A stretch of DNA of 64,000 bases from DATBFG01 sp036558645 (lineage in GTDB: Bacteria; Acidobacteriota; Terriglobia; Terriglobales; Acidobacteriaceae): the NCBI GenBank assembly GCA_036558645.1, contig DATBFG010000079.1:1-64000 (forward strand), read 5' to 3'. How positions within the stretch are numbered: position 1 is the stretch's first letter; every line of letters starts with the position of its first letter. Under the pieces are notes generated by a model. It ran no database searches, was not told the DNA's origin, and saw only the letters and a program-made list of their open reading frames with translations. Shown here piece by piece: positions 1 to 9,408 of this stretch. The translations under genes were made by a program, and so were the position numbers.

Positions 1-849
1 GGTAGTTTTCGTTGTCGCCAACAGTTCTGTCCAGCCCTGGTCGGAGCCGTGGAACTTCTTATACTGGCTCAGGCCATAGGACTGAATCTGAGCCTGACCG
101 GGTGACCCGGCTGCGAGATTCGCGGCGCGTGCGATAAAGAACAGGCCATTGGAGCCATCGATCGGAGTGGCGGTCAGATAGGCCAAGGCCAATGGATAGA
201 CATTACGAAGATCATTGGGCTCCGCTTCCACGGCCGCACGCAAGTGCTGCTGCGCGGTCGGATAGTCCTTGTTCTGCAATGCAGCGATTCCCGCCACACC
301 GTGGAAGATATTGGCCATTTGCGCTTTCTGCTTTTCGAAATCCGCATCGGAAACACCCTCGGGCTTGGGAGCCGTCTTAAGAGCCTCAAGGCCCTTTTGT
401 GCGGCTTGTGCGCCCTCGGCCAGATTTTGTTGCGGATTCTGATTTGCCTCCGCGGCTGCGCGCTTTGAATAAGCGGTCAAAGCCAACGCCCGCAGATTAT
501 TTGGATCGGCAGTCAGGATTCGTTGTGCCGTTTCCATCATTTTTGCGGAATTGTTGGTTTGCTGGTAAGCGCCCATCAACACTTCCAAGGCATCGACTTT
601 CATGACGCTATTGGGGTATTGCGTCAGGAAGGCTTCCAGGCCGCTAACCTTGGCATTGGGGTCGGACTGCTGGACGGCGCCGACGTAGGCGTTGTACTCA
701 GCGGGATCTTTAATTTCTTTCTTCTGTTGCGGAGCGGCTTGCCCCGGCTGGGCAGCAGCAGGCTGCGAGGAGGATTGCGGCGTTGCGGGTGCTTGAGCGA
801 CGGCGATGGAAGCGAACGCGACCACAAACGCCACCAGGCTTCTCTTCAT
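1..849 (-). CDS. Exported TPR protein, 3' end outside window
   Basis: 283 codons are visible, with no stop before the window edge. The protein starts MKRSLVAFVVAFASIAVAQA, a clear Sec signal peptide. A Pro/Gln/Ala-rich linker follows (about residues 20-45), then helical TPR-like units such as YPNSVMKVDALEVLMGAY and NPQQNLAEGAQAAQKGLEAL. The start ATG (847-849 on the complement) is preceded by AAGGAG at good spacing. Probably a periplasmic scaffold protein; the partner is unknown. The signal peptide and TPR character are seen; any specific role is not. Confidence 0.8.
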   Translation of the reverse strand, partial: MKRSLVAFVVAFASIAVAQAPATPQSSSQPAAAQPGQAAPQQKKEIKDPAEYNAYVGAVQQSDPNAKVSGLEAFLTQYPNSVMKVDALEVLMGAYQQTNNSAKMMETAQRILTADPNNLRALALTAYSKRAAAEANQNPQQNLAEGAQAAQKGLEALKTAPKPEGVSDADFEKQKAQMANIFHGVAGIAALQNKDYPTAQQHLRAAVEAEPNDLRNVYPLALAYLTATPIDGSNGLFFIARAANLAAGSPGQAQIQSYGLSQYKKFHGSDQGWTELLATTKTT

Positions 850-1149
850 TCGAATGGCTCCTTAATTCTCTAGGGAATCGGCAACGAAATCGGCCTGGGG
901 CTACACCTTCGACTTGCCCAGGCTTCCGGGGAAACATGAGCCTCGCCCATGCGACCGGGCCGGAAACCTCTAGCATCTCAATGACATCAGGGAACTCGGC
1001 ACGATTTCCGGTGAGCGGATTATAAGTACGGAAATCGCCTATGGCAAGTTTATGCGCTCGGCCACGCCCCTCTCTATTGTGTAGGATGCTGAGAGTTGGC
1101 CTGCTGGATGGTTTGATCGACGCACATCGTGAGAGGAGTTTGCAAAGCC
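850..1149. other. Divergent intergenic region
   Basis: About 300 bases between the minus-strand TPR gene and the plus-strand SDR gene. It must hold the two divergent promoters. I see no tRNA, convincing short ORF or strong hairpin; the only clear signals are the two ribosome binding sites at its ends. Confidence 0.4.
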
Positions 1150-1869
1150 ATGGCAACGGATATGGCTCTGGACGGGCAAATCGCGGTTGTAACAGGGGCC
1201 GGACGGGGAATCGGCGCCGCCATCGCCAGAAAAATGGCCGCACTCGGGGCAACGGTAGTGCTCTGCGGACGCACCCGGTCGACTTTGGACAAGACCGCCG
1301 CCGAAATCTCAGGAAATCCACGGGCAGTGGTTGTTCCAACCGATGTCACGAACCTTGATTCGGTGAGGAGGCTGGCTCAAGAGGTCGAGAGCAAGTTTGG
1401 GCGTATCGACATATTGGTAAACAACGCTGGAATTGGCGGCTTCGGCGGACCTTTGCACGAACTTCCACCCGAAGATTGGGACCGGGTTCTGAATACCAAT
1501 TTGCGCGGTGTTTACTACTGCATTCGCGAAATGGCTCCGTTGATGATTGGCACAGGTCGCGGGCACATTATCAACATCTCTTCGTTGGCAGGAAAGAATG
1601 CCCTGCCCAATGGAGCAGCCTATGCAGCCTCCAAGTGGGGAGTGAACGGTTTGAGCTATTCGGTGGCGGAAGAACTTCGCTCGCACAATATCCGGGTCGA
1701 GGTGGTATGTCCTGGGTCGGTTGATACGGAACTCAGCCCTCATGCTGGCAAAGATCACGCGAAGATGTTGGCGCCGGAAGATGTGGCGCATGTCGTCGCG
1801 ATGCTGGTAACGCAGTCACCAAATTCATTTGCCAGCGAAGTGTTGTTGCGACCCACGCTGAAGCCTTAG
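1150..1869 (+). CDS. Short-chain dehydrogenase/reductase (FabG-like)
   Basis: 239-residue classical SDR. Visible motifs are the TGAGRGIG dinucleotide-binding loop near residue 15, NNAG near 90 and the catalytic YAASK near 158, with the Ser of NISSL about 14 residues earlier. An NADP-binding Arg (CGRTRS) follows beta-2. The frame could start at a GTG at 1129, but that places the SD (GAGAGGAG) inside the gene, so ATG 1150 is preferred. The family reduces 3-oxoacyl-ACP or other carbonyl substrates with NAD(P)H in the cytoplasm. The substrate cannot be read from sequence, and there is no fatty-acid gene next to it. Confidence 0.88.
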   Translation: MATDMALDGQIAVVTGAGRGIGAAIARKMAALGATVVLCGRTRSTLDKTAAEISGNPRAVVVPTDVTNLDSVRRLAQEVESKFGRIDILVNNAGIGGFGGPLHELPPEDWDRVLNTNLRGVYYCIREMAPLMIGTGRGHIINISSLAGKNALPNGAAYAASKWGVNGLSYSVAEELRSHNIRVEVVCPGSVDTELSPHAGKDHAKMLAPEDVAHVVAMLVTQSPNSFASEVLLRPTLKP

Positions 1870-1908
1870 TTCTTGTTGCATCGAGATCCCACTTCTTTGT
1901 TCTTCCTA

Positions 1909-1936
1909 TTGACATTCTATATGAGATCGGCATACC
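1909..1936 (+). promoter_or_regulatory. Predicted sigma-70-like promoter of padR-ADOP pair
   Basis: A perfect -35 hexamer TTGACA (1909-1914) is followed after 16 bases by a weak -10 (CATACC, 1931-1936). A start of transcription near 1942 would leave a short leader before the GGGAGG ribosome site. The spacer contains the partly symmetric TCTATATGAGA, a plausible site for PadR autoregulation. This is inference from spacing only. Confidence 0.4.
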
Positions 1937-1961
1937 CTCTCGTCAGATATCGGGAGGATGT

Positions 1962-2294
1962 GTGGCTCCAGAACAAACGGCTCTCTTGCAGGGGACGTTA
2001 GATCTATTAATTCTAAAATCGCTGGCCCTCGACGAGATGCATGGGCTCGGGATTTCCCGCCGCATCGAGCAAATCACCAAAGGAACATTCCAGGTTAAAC
2101 CCGGCTCGCTGTTCCCTGCCCTGCACCGCATGCAGCAAGAGGGATGGCTAAGCTCGAGTTGGGGCGAATCGGAAAACAACCGGCGTGCCCGCTATTACAA
2201 GCTCACCAAGGCGGGGCGACAACAGCTTGAGACCGAGACGGCGCGTTGGGAGCGGATTTCCGTCGCCATCGGCCTGGCGCTCCAGGCTTCCTGA
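1962..2294 (+). CDS. PadR-family transcriptional regulator
   Basis: 110 residues with the PadR winged-helix hallmark: LLQGTLDLLILKSLALDEMHG at the N-terminus, then GISRRIEQITKG, PGSLFPALHRMQQEGWL and YYKLTKAGRQQL. PadR proteins are small dimeric repressors, often of transporters. The start is GTG 1962, four bases after GGGAGG; the nearby ATG at 1959 is out of frame. It lies 16 bases upstream of a large permease gene and is surely cotranscribed with it. This PadR-permease pairing is widespread in Acidobacteria. The effector is unknown. Confidence 0.9.
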   Translation: MAPEQTALLQGTLDLLILKSLALDEMHGLGISRRIEQITKGTFQVKPGSLFPALHRMQQEGWLSSSWGESENNRRARYYKLTKAGRQQLETETARWERISVAIGLALQAS

Positions 2295-2310
2295 AGGGAG
2301 GGGAAATTCC

Positions 2311-4980
2311 ATGCCATTCCTGTCCAAGATTGGGTCGCTGCTGCGGAATCTCACTCACCGCGAGCGGAACGATCAGGAACTCGACGACGAAATTCGCGGG
2401 TACGCGGAGCTGCTGGCCGAGGAGAAAATTGAGGCCGGGATGGCCCCTGCGCAAGCACGCCGGGAAGCACTCTTGGAACTCGGTGGTGTGGAGCAGATCA
2501 AGGAGCACGTCCGTGACGTTCGTACCGGAGCTTGGCTTGAGACCTTCTTTCAGGACATACGGCAAGGGGTGCGCATCCTTCGCAACAATCTTGGATTCTC
2601 GGCTCTGGTAATCGCTACCCTCGCCTTAGGAATCGGCGCGAACACCGCCATTTTTAGCCTCGTCTATGGAGTTCTGCTGAAGCCGCTGCCTTACGCAAAC
2701 GGAGGGCAACTTGTAGTGCTTCACCAGCAGGCGACGCATGCCAACGTGATGAACGTGCCTTTCTCGGTGAAGGAGATGGCAGATTACCGCGACCATAGTT
2801 CGAGCCTGGCCGCAGTGGCCGAGTATCACAGCATGCCGTTTTTGCTATATGGAAATGATGTCGCGGAACGAGTTGATACCGGCGTGGTTTCGGCGAACTT
2901 CTTTGACATCCTTGGGGTCAAGCCGCTGCTGGGAAGAACTTTCCTTCCGAGCGACGAATGGAAGGACGCGGATGCGGTGCTGGTGCTGAGCTATTCCTAT
3001 TGGCAGCGAAGGCACGGGGGAGATCCAAACATCATCGGCAAGGTCTTCGAGATGAACAGCCGGCCACATACAGTCATCGGGGTTCTACCGCCGATCCCGC
3101 AGTATCCGCAGGACAACGATGTTTACATGACGACCAATGCTTGCCCGTTCCGGTCGTCTGCTGCGGCTATCGACGATCGAGCGTCCCGGCTGCTCACCGT
3201 GTTTGGCAGGTTGAAGCCTGGGATTCCTCTAAACACTGCGCGCGCAGACCTGGGGCTTGTCGCCAATCAGATCGCGACGGCCTATCCGGAAGCCTACCCC
3301 GCTGTTTATGGCTACGCCGTGGCGGCAGAATCGCTTCAGCAGGAACTGACGAATCGCGCCCGAACTACCTTATTGGTGCTTCTCGGCGCTGCAGGGTTCG
3401 TGCTCCTCATTGCATGCGCGAATGTGTCGAACCTGTTGCTATCCCGGTTGCTGAATCGAGAGCGGGAGTTAGCAGTGCGCTCTGCAATGGGAGCGAGCCG
3501 GGGAAGAATCGTTCGCCAACTGCTCACGGAAACAATCCCGCTTTCGCTAGCAGGGGGGATTTTGGGGTTGGTGTTGGCATCGCCAACCCTGGCATTGCTC
3601 ATACGTTTTGCTGAAAGATTTACGCCGCGCGCTGCAGAAGTAAAGATTGACGGCGTGGTGCTGACCTTCACGTTTGTGATCTCGGTACTCTCAGGATTGC
3701 TTTTCGGTTTTGCTCCCGCAATCTCTTCTGGGCAGCATATCGCGGACTCGCTCAAACGGAGCAGCACCCAAGCATCCAGCAGTCGCGGCCGAAGGCGGCT
3801 ACGCGATGGTCTTGTGGTGCTACAGATCGCCATCTCGTTTGTGCTCTTGATAGGTGCCGGCCTGATGATGCGGAGCTTTGTCCGCCTTATTGATGTGGAT
3901 CCTGGATTCAGTTCGGAGCGCGTACTGACGATGCGACTCACGCCAAATTTTGCGCGCTACACGCAGAGCGAGAAGCTGGCGAGCCTGGCTGACGAGGTCC
4001 TGCGCCGGGTGCGAGCCCTAAATGGCGTGGAAGTAGCGGCTTTGTCGACCAACTTCCCCTTCAGTCAAATGGGAATGACCATGGGGCCCGGAAATGTGGA
4101 GTTCCAGATAGAGGGCCAGCCACTTTCTCACGGAGACCTCAAGCCAGCCGTGGATGTCACGTACGTGAGCACAGGATACTTCTCCGCTCTAAGGCAGCCG
4201 TTGATCCAAGGACGTGACTTTACCGAGCAGGACAAAGCCGATGCACCAGGGGTCGCGGTCATCAACCAGACAATGGCGCGGCACAAGTGGCCTAACGAAG
4301 ATCCGATTGGAAAACGTATCAAGTTTGATCAAGCCACAAAGTGGCTGACAATCGTCGGTGTGATTGGTGATGCGCGGGAATATGGCCTGGATCATCCATT
4401 GGGAGACGAGGTGTACACCCCAATGGCACAATCCCCACCGTTCGCTTCGAACCTAATAGTGCGCACCTCATTGCCGCGGGAGAGTCTGGATCCGGCCATC
4501 CGAGCAACGTTGCATGACTTAGACCCACAATTGGCGATGGATCAATCCGAGACGCTGGAACGATTGCGGTATGAATCGACGACATCGCCACGAGTAACCA
4601 CCATGTTGCTTGGGATCTTCGCTGCGCTTGCCCTGGTCATCAGCGCCAGCGGCATTGCTGGCATCCTGGCACTTTCGGTGAGCCAGAGAACGCACGAACT
4701 GGGAATCCGCATGGCGCTTGGTCAGTCCGCCCGTTCACTGATGCAGATGATTGTGCGCGAGGGCCTCGCGGTCACCCTGGTGGGCACACTTCTTGGCATA
4801 CTGGCTTCAGCTGCTCTAGGCAGATTGTTGTCGACGCTTCTGTTTCAGACAAGCACTATGGATGCATTGACCTTCGCTGCGGTCGCCCTTGTATTCGCAA
4901 CCGTGGCAAGTGTGGCTTGCTTCGTCCCAGCGCGGAGGGTGACGACGATCGATCCCTTTGCAGCATTGCGACAGGAATAA
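2311..4980 (+). CDS. MacB/FtsX-like ABC transporter permease (acidobacterial ADOP type)
   Basis: 889 residues from ATG 2311, which follows GGGAGGGG; upstream in-frame starts lie inside padR and are rejected. The N-terminal 90 residues (ERNDQELDDEIRGYAELLAE) are the helical extension of acidobacterial duplicated orphan permeases. A first membrane helix follows (SALVIATLALGIGANTAIF), then a periplasmic MacB core domain, three helices near residues 355-500 and a second FtsX copy ending in ARRVTTIDPFAALRQE. No ATPase gene is adjacent, which fits an orphan permease. Likely an inner-membrane mechanotransmission or export protein; the substrate is unknown. Confidence 0.92.
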   Translation: MPFLSKIGSLLRNLTHRERNDQELDDEIRGYAELLAEEKIEAGMAPAQARREALLELGGVEQIKEHVRDVRTGAWLETFFQDIRQGVRILRNNLGFSALVIATLALGIGANTAIFSLVYGVLLKPLPYANGGQLVVLHQQATHANVMNVPFSVKEMADYRDHSSSLAAVAEYHSMPFLLYGNDVAERVDTGVVSANFFDILGVKPLLGRTFLPSDEWKDADAVLVLSYSYWQRRHGGDPNIIGKVFEMNSRPHTVIGVLPPIPQYPQDNDVYMTTNACPFRSSAAAIDDRASRLLTVFGRLKPGIPLNTARADLGLVANQIATAYPEAYPAVYGYAVAAESLQQELTNRARTTLLVLLGAAGFVLLIACANVSNLLLSRLLNRERELAVRSAMGASRGRIVRQLLTETIPLSLAGGILGLVLASPTLALLIRFAERFTPRAAEVKIDGVVLTFTFVISVLSGLLFGFAPAISSGQHIADSLKRSSTQASSSRGRRRLRDGLVVLQIAISFVLLIGAGLMMRSFVRLIDVDPGFSSERVLTMRLTPNFARYTQSEKLASLADEVLRRVRALNGVEVAALSTNFPFSQMGMTMGPGNVEFQIEGQPLSHGDLKPAVDVTYVSTGYFSALRQPLIQGRDFTEQDKADAPGVAVINQTMARHKWPNEDPIGKRIKFDQATKWLTIVGVIGDAREYGLDHPLGDEVYTPMAQSPPFASNLIVRTSLPRESLDPAIRATLHDLDPQLAMDQSETLERLRYESTTSPRVTTMLLGIFAALALVISASGIAGILALSVSQRTHELGIRMALGQSARSLMQMIVREGLAVTLVGTLLGILASAALGRLLSTLLFQTSTMDALTFAAVALVFATVASVACFVPARRVTTIDPFAALRQE

Positions 4981-4995
4981 AAATATTCAGCTAGG

Positions 4996-5556
4996 TCATT
5001 TCTTGAAAAGATTTTCGAAGGCTTGCCGTGCATCGTTCGGCTTCAGGGCGGCCGGTGTCGAGGTTTCCTTTTCCCGGGTCACGCGAATGGAATAGAAGGT
5101 GCACTGGTTCGCTTCATCCTTGCGGGGAATGCGTTCAGGGATCGGCTGCATGCACTCGAATCGCTGGGATGGTTCGAAATAGGTGCACTGCTTACAGGAA
5201 TGGAGCGCGAAACCGCATTTTGGACAATTGCCCAAGGGCTCACTGAGCGATTGCAACAAGGTGCCGCATTGCGAACAGCGCGAAACGTTGCGGGTGCCGG
5301 GCATCTGAATGGGGCGCGGACCGAAGGTGTTATCACGCCTGCTGCCGGGACCTGGTGCGCTGGAACCTGAAGGGTCTCGCTTAGAACGATCTTCACCACT
5401 GTCCTGATAACCAGGTTGCCGATATTTGGGGGACAAGGGAGGCGCCTCCTGAATTGCCGACATTGTCTCGCTAGAGCCGATTCTGGACAAGGGGCTATTG
5501 GCGTCCCTTTCCGCAATTCGCTGAGCGGCACAGCAGGGTGGTTCATCAGCAATCAT
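4996..5556 (-). CDS. Zinc-ribbon protein of unknown function
   Basis: 186 residues if started at 5556, about 155 if started at the internal ATG near 5463; neither start has a good ribosome site. The C-terminal half carries repeated Cys pairs: CSQCG, CPKCG, CKQC, then single Cys in FECMQP and NQCTFY. This suggests two treble-clef or rubredoxin-like knuckles. The N-terminal half is polar and low in complexity (SGSSAPGPGSRRDN). It may bind metal and act as a nucleic-acid or protein adaptor, but I do not recognise the family. Convergent with the ADOP gene, 15 bases from its stop. Confidence 0.7.
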   Translation of the reverse strand: MIADEPPCCAAQRIAERDANSPLSRIGSSETMSAIQEAPPLSPKYRQPGYQDSGEDRSKRDPSGSSAPGPGSRRDNTFGPRPIQMPGTRNVSRCSQCGTLLQSLSEPLGNCPKCGFALHSCKQCTYFEPSQRFECMQPIPERIPRKDEANQCTFYSIRVTREKETSTPAALKPNDARQAFENLFKK

Positions 5557-5586
5557 TTTCGGGTGTGAAAGGTCTAAAATAATGCC

Positions 5587-6162
5587 ATGTCGCGTGTCTT
5601 GCTAGGTGTGGCGTTCAGTGTGTTGTTATGTGGATGGTGTGTCGGGCAAGTCGAGACCGTACCCCGCTCGGATAAAGGACCTGGCGAGACGCAGGCGCCT
5701 CCGCGCTCGGATCGCAACGCCGAAGCGGAAGAGAGTTCCAGTCGTGACACACGAATTGACCTCAGCCCACCGAAAGATGACGCGAAAAATCACCCCTACA
5801 GCCGCTCAGCGGTAGCTGATGCGGGAGCCGATCCCGATGCAGGAGACAGTGATGTTCAGGAGTTCCATCCCTGGGATCCGCACAAGGCAGCCAAGGACAT
5901 CGAGGTTGGGGACTTTTACTTCAAGCGAAAGAACTTCCGCGCGGCCCTTGATCGTTACCAAGAAGCGCTGTACTACAAGGACAACGATGCGGTAGCAAAT
6001 TATCGCATCGCGCAGTGCTTTGAAAAATTGGACAAGCCCGAAGAAGCACGCAACCACTATGAGGCTTATCTGAAGATTTTGCCCCACGGTGAATTCGCGA
6101 CGGATTCAGAGAAGCGGATTGAGAAGCTGAAGGGTGAAGAAGTTCCGGAAATGAAGAAGTAA
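5587..6162 (+). CDS. Exported TPR protein, possible outer-membrane assembly lipoprotein-like
   Basis: 191 residues. The signal peptide is MSRVLLGVAFSVLLCGWCVG, followed by a charged Ser/Pro/Asp-rich linker to about residue 95. Two TPR units follow (KAAKDIEVGDFYFKRKNFRA; AVANYRIAQCFEKLDKPEEA). The architecture recalls short BamD/YfgC-type TPR proteins but is smaller. It runs divergently from the zinc-ribbon gene (30 bases) and converges with the OmpA gene, sharing the terminator hairpin between them. Localisation is periplasmic or outer-membrane attached; the role is unknown. Confidence 0.78.
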   Translation: MSRVLLGVAFSVLLCGWCVGQVETVPRSDKGPGETQAPPRSDRNAEAEESSSRDTRIDLSPPKDDAKNHPYSRSAVADAGADPDAGDSDVQEFHPWDPHKAAKDIEVGDFYFKRKNFRAALDRYQEALYYKDNDAVANYRIAQCFEKLDKPEEARNHYEAYLKILPHGEFATDSEKRIEKLKGEEVPEMKK

Positions 6163-6193
6163 AAAGACAGGCCGCCCCGTTACGGGCAGCCTG
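6163..6193 (-). terminator. Rho-independent terminator of OmpA-lipoprotein gene
   Basis: On the minus strand the stem CAGGCtGCCCG / CGGGGCgGCCTG closes around a short loop and is followed directly by TCTTTTT. It lies 36 bases past the stop of the minus-strand OmpA gene. On the plus strand the T-tract is absent, so it terminates mainly leftward. Confidence 0.75.
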
Positions 6194-6228
6194 TGTTGGC
6201 GAAGTCCTCCGGGGAGGAGGGAAAAGCT

Positions 6229-6969
6229 TTACATGGATGGTGGCGTTGCCTGACCTGCGGGCGGCTGCTGCTGTGCAGGGGTAGATTCGCCCGTGGTATT
6301 GGTCATAAGGCGAACATCCACTCGACGGTTCTTTGCGCGACCTTCGCGGGTGTTATTCGCTTCAACCGGCTTATCCTTGCCCAACCCAATCAAATAGATC
6401 TTATGAGCTGGAACGTTGTGCGCGGAGGCGAGGTATTGAATCACTGAGTCTGCCCGACGCTGACTCAGTTCGTAGTTATATTCCTTGTCACCCACGGAGT
6501 CGGTGCCGCCTTCAACCGTAATGATGAAACCCTTGGTGTTCTGGATATCATTTGCCAGCTGATCGAGGGCTTCTTTCGCATTCTTGGTCAGGTTGTCTTT
6601 GTCGAAGGCGAAATGAACAGAGGTCTCTGTCACAACGCGATAGTTATCCAGATTGGCAACCGTGTTCTGCAGAGAATCGACTCTCTTCGTGGCGTTATCT
6701 GCTAAGGTCTGCGCTTCCGTAGCCTGCTGTCCCGCCGCCATAGCCTTCTGATCAACCTCGGCAGCTTTGGACTGAACCTGCTGAATGCCGGCCTGGGCAC
6801 GAGAATCCACATCCTTGATTTCCTTTGTGTTCTTGGCCGTCAGGTCGTCCAACTCGTTCGTCTTGTTGATGAGCGGCGTGGTTTGCTGACGTACATAGTT
6901 CTTGGTGGTGCAGCCGATCGATGCCGCCATGCCTGCAGCCAACAGAACAACTAACGAAGTGCGATTCAT
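6229..6969 (-). CDS. OmpA-family peptidoglycan-binding lipoprotein
   Basis: 246 residues. Signal peptide with a lipobox-like AASIGC, so probably a lipoprotein with Cys near residue 20. A heptad-rich coiled coil follows (about 25-105), rich in Ala and Gln, as in Lpp-type proteins. The C-terminal OmpA/Pal domain shows VHFAFDKDNL, then GGTDSVGDKEYNYELSQRRA and GLGKDKPVEANNTREGRAKN, including the Asp and Arg that bind diaminopimelate. It tethers the outer membrane to peptidoglycan. The start has AAGGAG upstream, and a terminator follows the gene. Confidence 0.9.
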   Translation of the reverse strand: MNRTSLVVLLAAGMAASIGCTTKNYVRQQTTPLINKTNELDDLTAKNTKEIKDVDSRAQAGIQQVQSKAAEVDQKAMAAGQQATEAQTLADNATKRVDSLQNTVANLDNYRVVTETSVHFAFDKDNLTKNAKEALDQLANDIQNTKGFIITVEGGTDSVGDKEYNYELSQRRADSVIQYLASAHNVPAHKIYLIGLGKDKPVEANNTREGRAKNRRVDVRLMTNTTGESTPAQQQPPAGQATPPSM

Positions 6970-7410
6970 CTAGGAGGCTCCTTTTTCGTACAACTCGGGA
7001 AAACCTGGGATCCCGGTGTTTCCATAATCATTGGGCGTCGTTAATTCCCGCTCGTACCAGAGCACGAGCGATGCCAATCGAAGGCTAGCACGATAGAACT
7101 CAACTAACTGATTCGCCGAAGGTTATTTGTACGAAATACTCAGGCGAGTGAAGCTTGGCACGAAAATCTGTAGAAAACCGAGGAAATTTTATATGGTGAG
7201 AAGATGATTTGAGCGTCTATTTATCAGCTCTCCGCAGCGGGCCGTCGCGATGCCCAATGAATCCGACTCAGGCCGGAATACATCGATATAAAGTGTTTAC
7301 TGTAGGGGAACACACCCGGCCTCGGTGGCATTTTCGCATCGGTTCTGCCTGATCGCCTTTGAACGCAGTGTGGTCATTCCAGCTTCAGATAAAATTCTCA
7401 GCATCCTGTA
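6970..7410. other. Long divergent intergenic region before uvrC
   Basis: 441 bases between the OmpA lipoprotein and uvrC. It holds a small hairpin (GCTCGT at 7050-7055, ACGAGC at 7064-7069) and a symmetric GGGATCCC patch near 7010. Both would lie in the 5' leader of the OmpA transcript. No convincing ORF or RNA gene is seen; divergent promoters are expected here. Confidence 0.4.
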
Positions 7411-9270
7411 ATGGATCTTCACCAGAAAATTCGGACTCTCCCTGTCTCCGCCGGCGTGTACCTCTACAAGAATGCCGAGGGAGAAATCATTTATGTAGGC
7501 AAGGCGAAGAACCTCCGAAACCGTGTAGGGTCCTACTTCCACCTGGGGCGGGTTGAAGATGCCAAGACAGGCACCTTGCTTCGTGAGGCCGTGGATGTTG
7601 ATTACATTGTTGTCGCAAACAACAAGGAGGCTCTGGCGCTTGAAAATCATCTCATCAAGCAAAAGCAGCCTCGCTTCAACATACTTCTACGGGACGACAA
7701 GACTTATCCCTACGTGAAGCTCACGCTGGCGGAGCGCTATCCGAGAGTTTATGTGACGCGGCGGTTGCGCAAGGACGGCAGCGCCTACTATGGTCCGTAC
7801 TTTCCTGCTAATCTCGCCTACCGGATTGTCGATCTCATCCATCGGCATTTTCTGGTTCCCTCCTGCACGGTTGATCTGAACCGGTCTCACCCGAGGCCGT
7901 GTCTGCAGTACTACATTGGCCGCTGTCTCGGTCCCTGCGTGGCGGGACTCACCACACCCGAGGCGTACGCAGAAGCTGTGCGCGACGTTAAGCTGTTTCT
8001 CGAAGGACGTCCTACGGATCTCGTGAAGTCTCTGCGAGAGCGGATGGCAAAGGCGGCAGGTGCACAGGAGTATGAGCGAGCGGCCAAGTACCGGGATCTG
8101 ATCTCGACAGTTGAACAATTACAGGAGAAGCAACGAATTGCTGCCGTGGAAGGAGACGATGCCGACGTGTTCGGGTATCACTATGAAGGCGGCATGCTAG
8201 CTGTCAACCTGTTTCATATGCGAGGCGGGCGCGTTTTGGATCGAAGGGAATTCTTTTGGGAGGACCTGCCCTCGCTGGCCACTGAAAAGGATACGGAAGC
8301 GGGGCCGGAAAAAGCCGGTGCGACGGCCGAGTTCGATCCGGGAGAATTGTTCTCGACGCTGCTCAACCAACTCTATCTTGGACAGCCATACATCCCGCGA
8401 CACATCTATGTTCCGGTTGAATTTGAAGACCGCGAAATGCTCGAAGAAGTATTTTCCGAACAGGTCCGCGGAACTGCGCGCGTGCACATCCAGGTGCCGC
8501 AGCGAGGAGACAAGCGCTCATTGATCGACTTGGCTGGGAACAATGCCAAACAATCCTACGATCAGCGTTTTCGAGTGCTCAAACCCAATACGAAAGCTAT
8601 CCAAGAGGCGCTGCAAGACGCATTGGGGCTTCAGGAGTTGCCGCAACGCATTGAGTGCTTCGATATTTCTCATATCCAGGGTGCGGAAACCGTCGCCTCC
8701 ATGGTGGTGTGGGAAGACGGCAGAATGAAGAAATCGGATTACCGCAAGTTCATCGTTCGAACTGTCGAGGGCGTGGATGACTTTGCATCGATGCGCGAGG
8801 TCGTCGCACGCCGCTATAAGCGGGTGCAGGAAGAGAAAAAGAAAATGCCGAGCCTCGTATTGATTGACGGCGGGCTCGGACAATTGCATGCTGCGGCCCA
8901 GGCCATGGAATCTTTGGAGATCATCAACCAACCGTTAGCCTCTATCGCGAAGCGGGAAGAGATCATCTATGTTTGCGGACAGGAGAACGAGCCGGTGGTG
9001 CTGGACCATCACTCGCCGGTGTTGCACCTGGTGCAGCTCATCCGTGATGAGGCACATCGCTTTGCTGTTACCTTCCATCGCAAGCGTCGGCAAATGAGAG
9101 ATCGCTCAACAGAACTGTTAGAGATCCCAGGAGTAGGAGAGCGTACTACACGACGTCTGCTCGAACATTTCGGCAGCGTGCAGGCTCTACGGCAGGCCGA
9201 TGTAGCTGCGCTTTCGTCCGTGGTCACAAGACCGCAGGCAGAGGCGATCCTGAGTCACTTCCGGAAGTAG
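7411..9270 (+). CDS. uvrC: Excinuclease ABC subunit C
   Basis: 619 residues, normal for UvrC. The N-terminal GIY-YIG nuclease shows GVYLYKNAEGEIIYVGKAKN at about 14-33. A Cys pair follows (CLQYYIGRCLGPC), then the UvrB-binding UVR domain near 200-235 (YERAAKYRDLISTVEQLQEK). The RNase-H-like second nuclease starts at IECFDISHIQGAETVASMVV, with VLIDGGLGQL later. The C-terminus has tandem helix-hairpin-helix motifs (IPGVGERTTRRLLEHFGSVQ). It makes both incisions around a lesion with UvrAB. No clear SD is seen before ATG 7411, but the N-terminus matches the family start. Confidence 0.97.
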   Translation: MDLHQKIRTLPVSAGVYLYKNAEGEIIYVGKAKNLRNRVGSYFHLGRVEDAKTGTLLREAVDVDYIVVANNKEALALENHLIKQKQPRFNILLRDDKTYPYVKLTLAERYPRVYVTRRLRKDGSAYYGPYFPANLAYRIVDLIHRHFLVPSCTVDLNRSHPRPCLQYYIGRCLGPCVAGLTTPEAYAEAVRDVKLFLEGRPTDLVKSLRERMAKAAGAQEYERAAKYRDLISTVEQLQEKQRIAAVEGDDADVFGYHYEGGMLAVNLFHMRGGRVLDRREFFWEDLPSLATEKDTEAGPEKAGATAEFDPGELFSTLLNQLYLGQPYIPRHIYVPVEFEDREMLEEVFSEQVRGTARVHIQVPQRGDKRSLIDLAGNNAKQSYDQRFRVLKPNTKAIQEALQDALGLQELPQRIECFDISHIQGAETVASMVVWEDGRMKKSDYRKFIVRTVEGVDDFASMREVVARRYKRVQEEKKKMPSLVLIDGGLGQLHAAAQAMESLEIINQPLASIAKREEIIYVCGQENEPVVLDHHSPVLHLVQLIRDEAHRFAVTFHRKRRQMRDRSTELLEIPGVGERTTRRLLEHFGSVQALRQADVAALSSVVTRPQAEAILSHFRK

Positions 9271-9408
9271 AGTTTTCGACTTTTTCGGATCCTTGAGAAA
9301 AAATCAGCCCGTACCTATTCCTGTGCCCCGCCTGAGGACAATGAACCAAAGTGTCATTCAGTAACCCATCATCTTTTCTCGAAGTTCGTATAATTGAGCT
9401 CTTCAGAC

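Noticed and set aside
710..1339. 209-codon minus frame across the SDR start
   Set aside because: Arg/Pro-rich shadow of the SDR and TPR genes with no start signal.
2246..2611. 121-codon plus frame across the padR-permease junction
   Set aside because: Out of frame with both genes and low-complexity; no SD.
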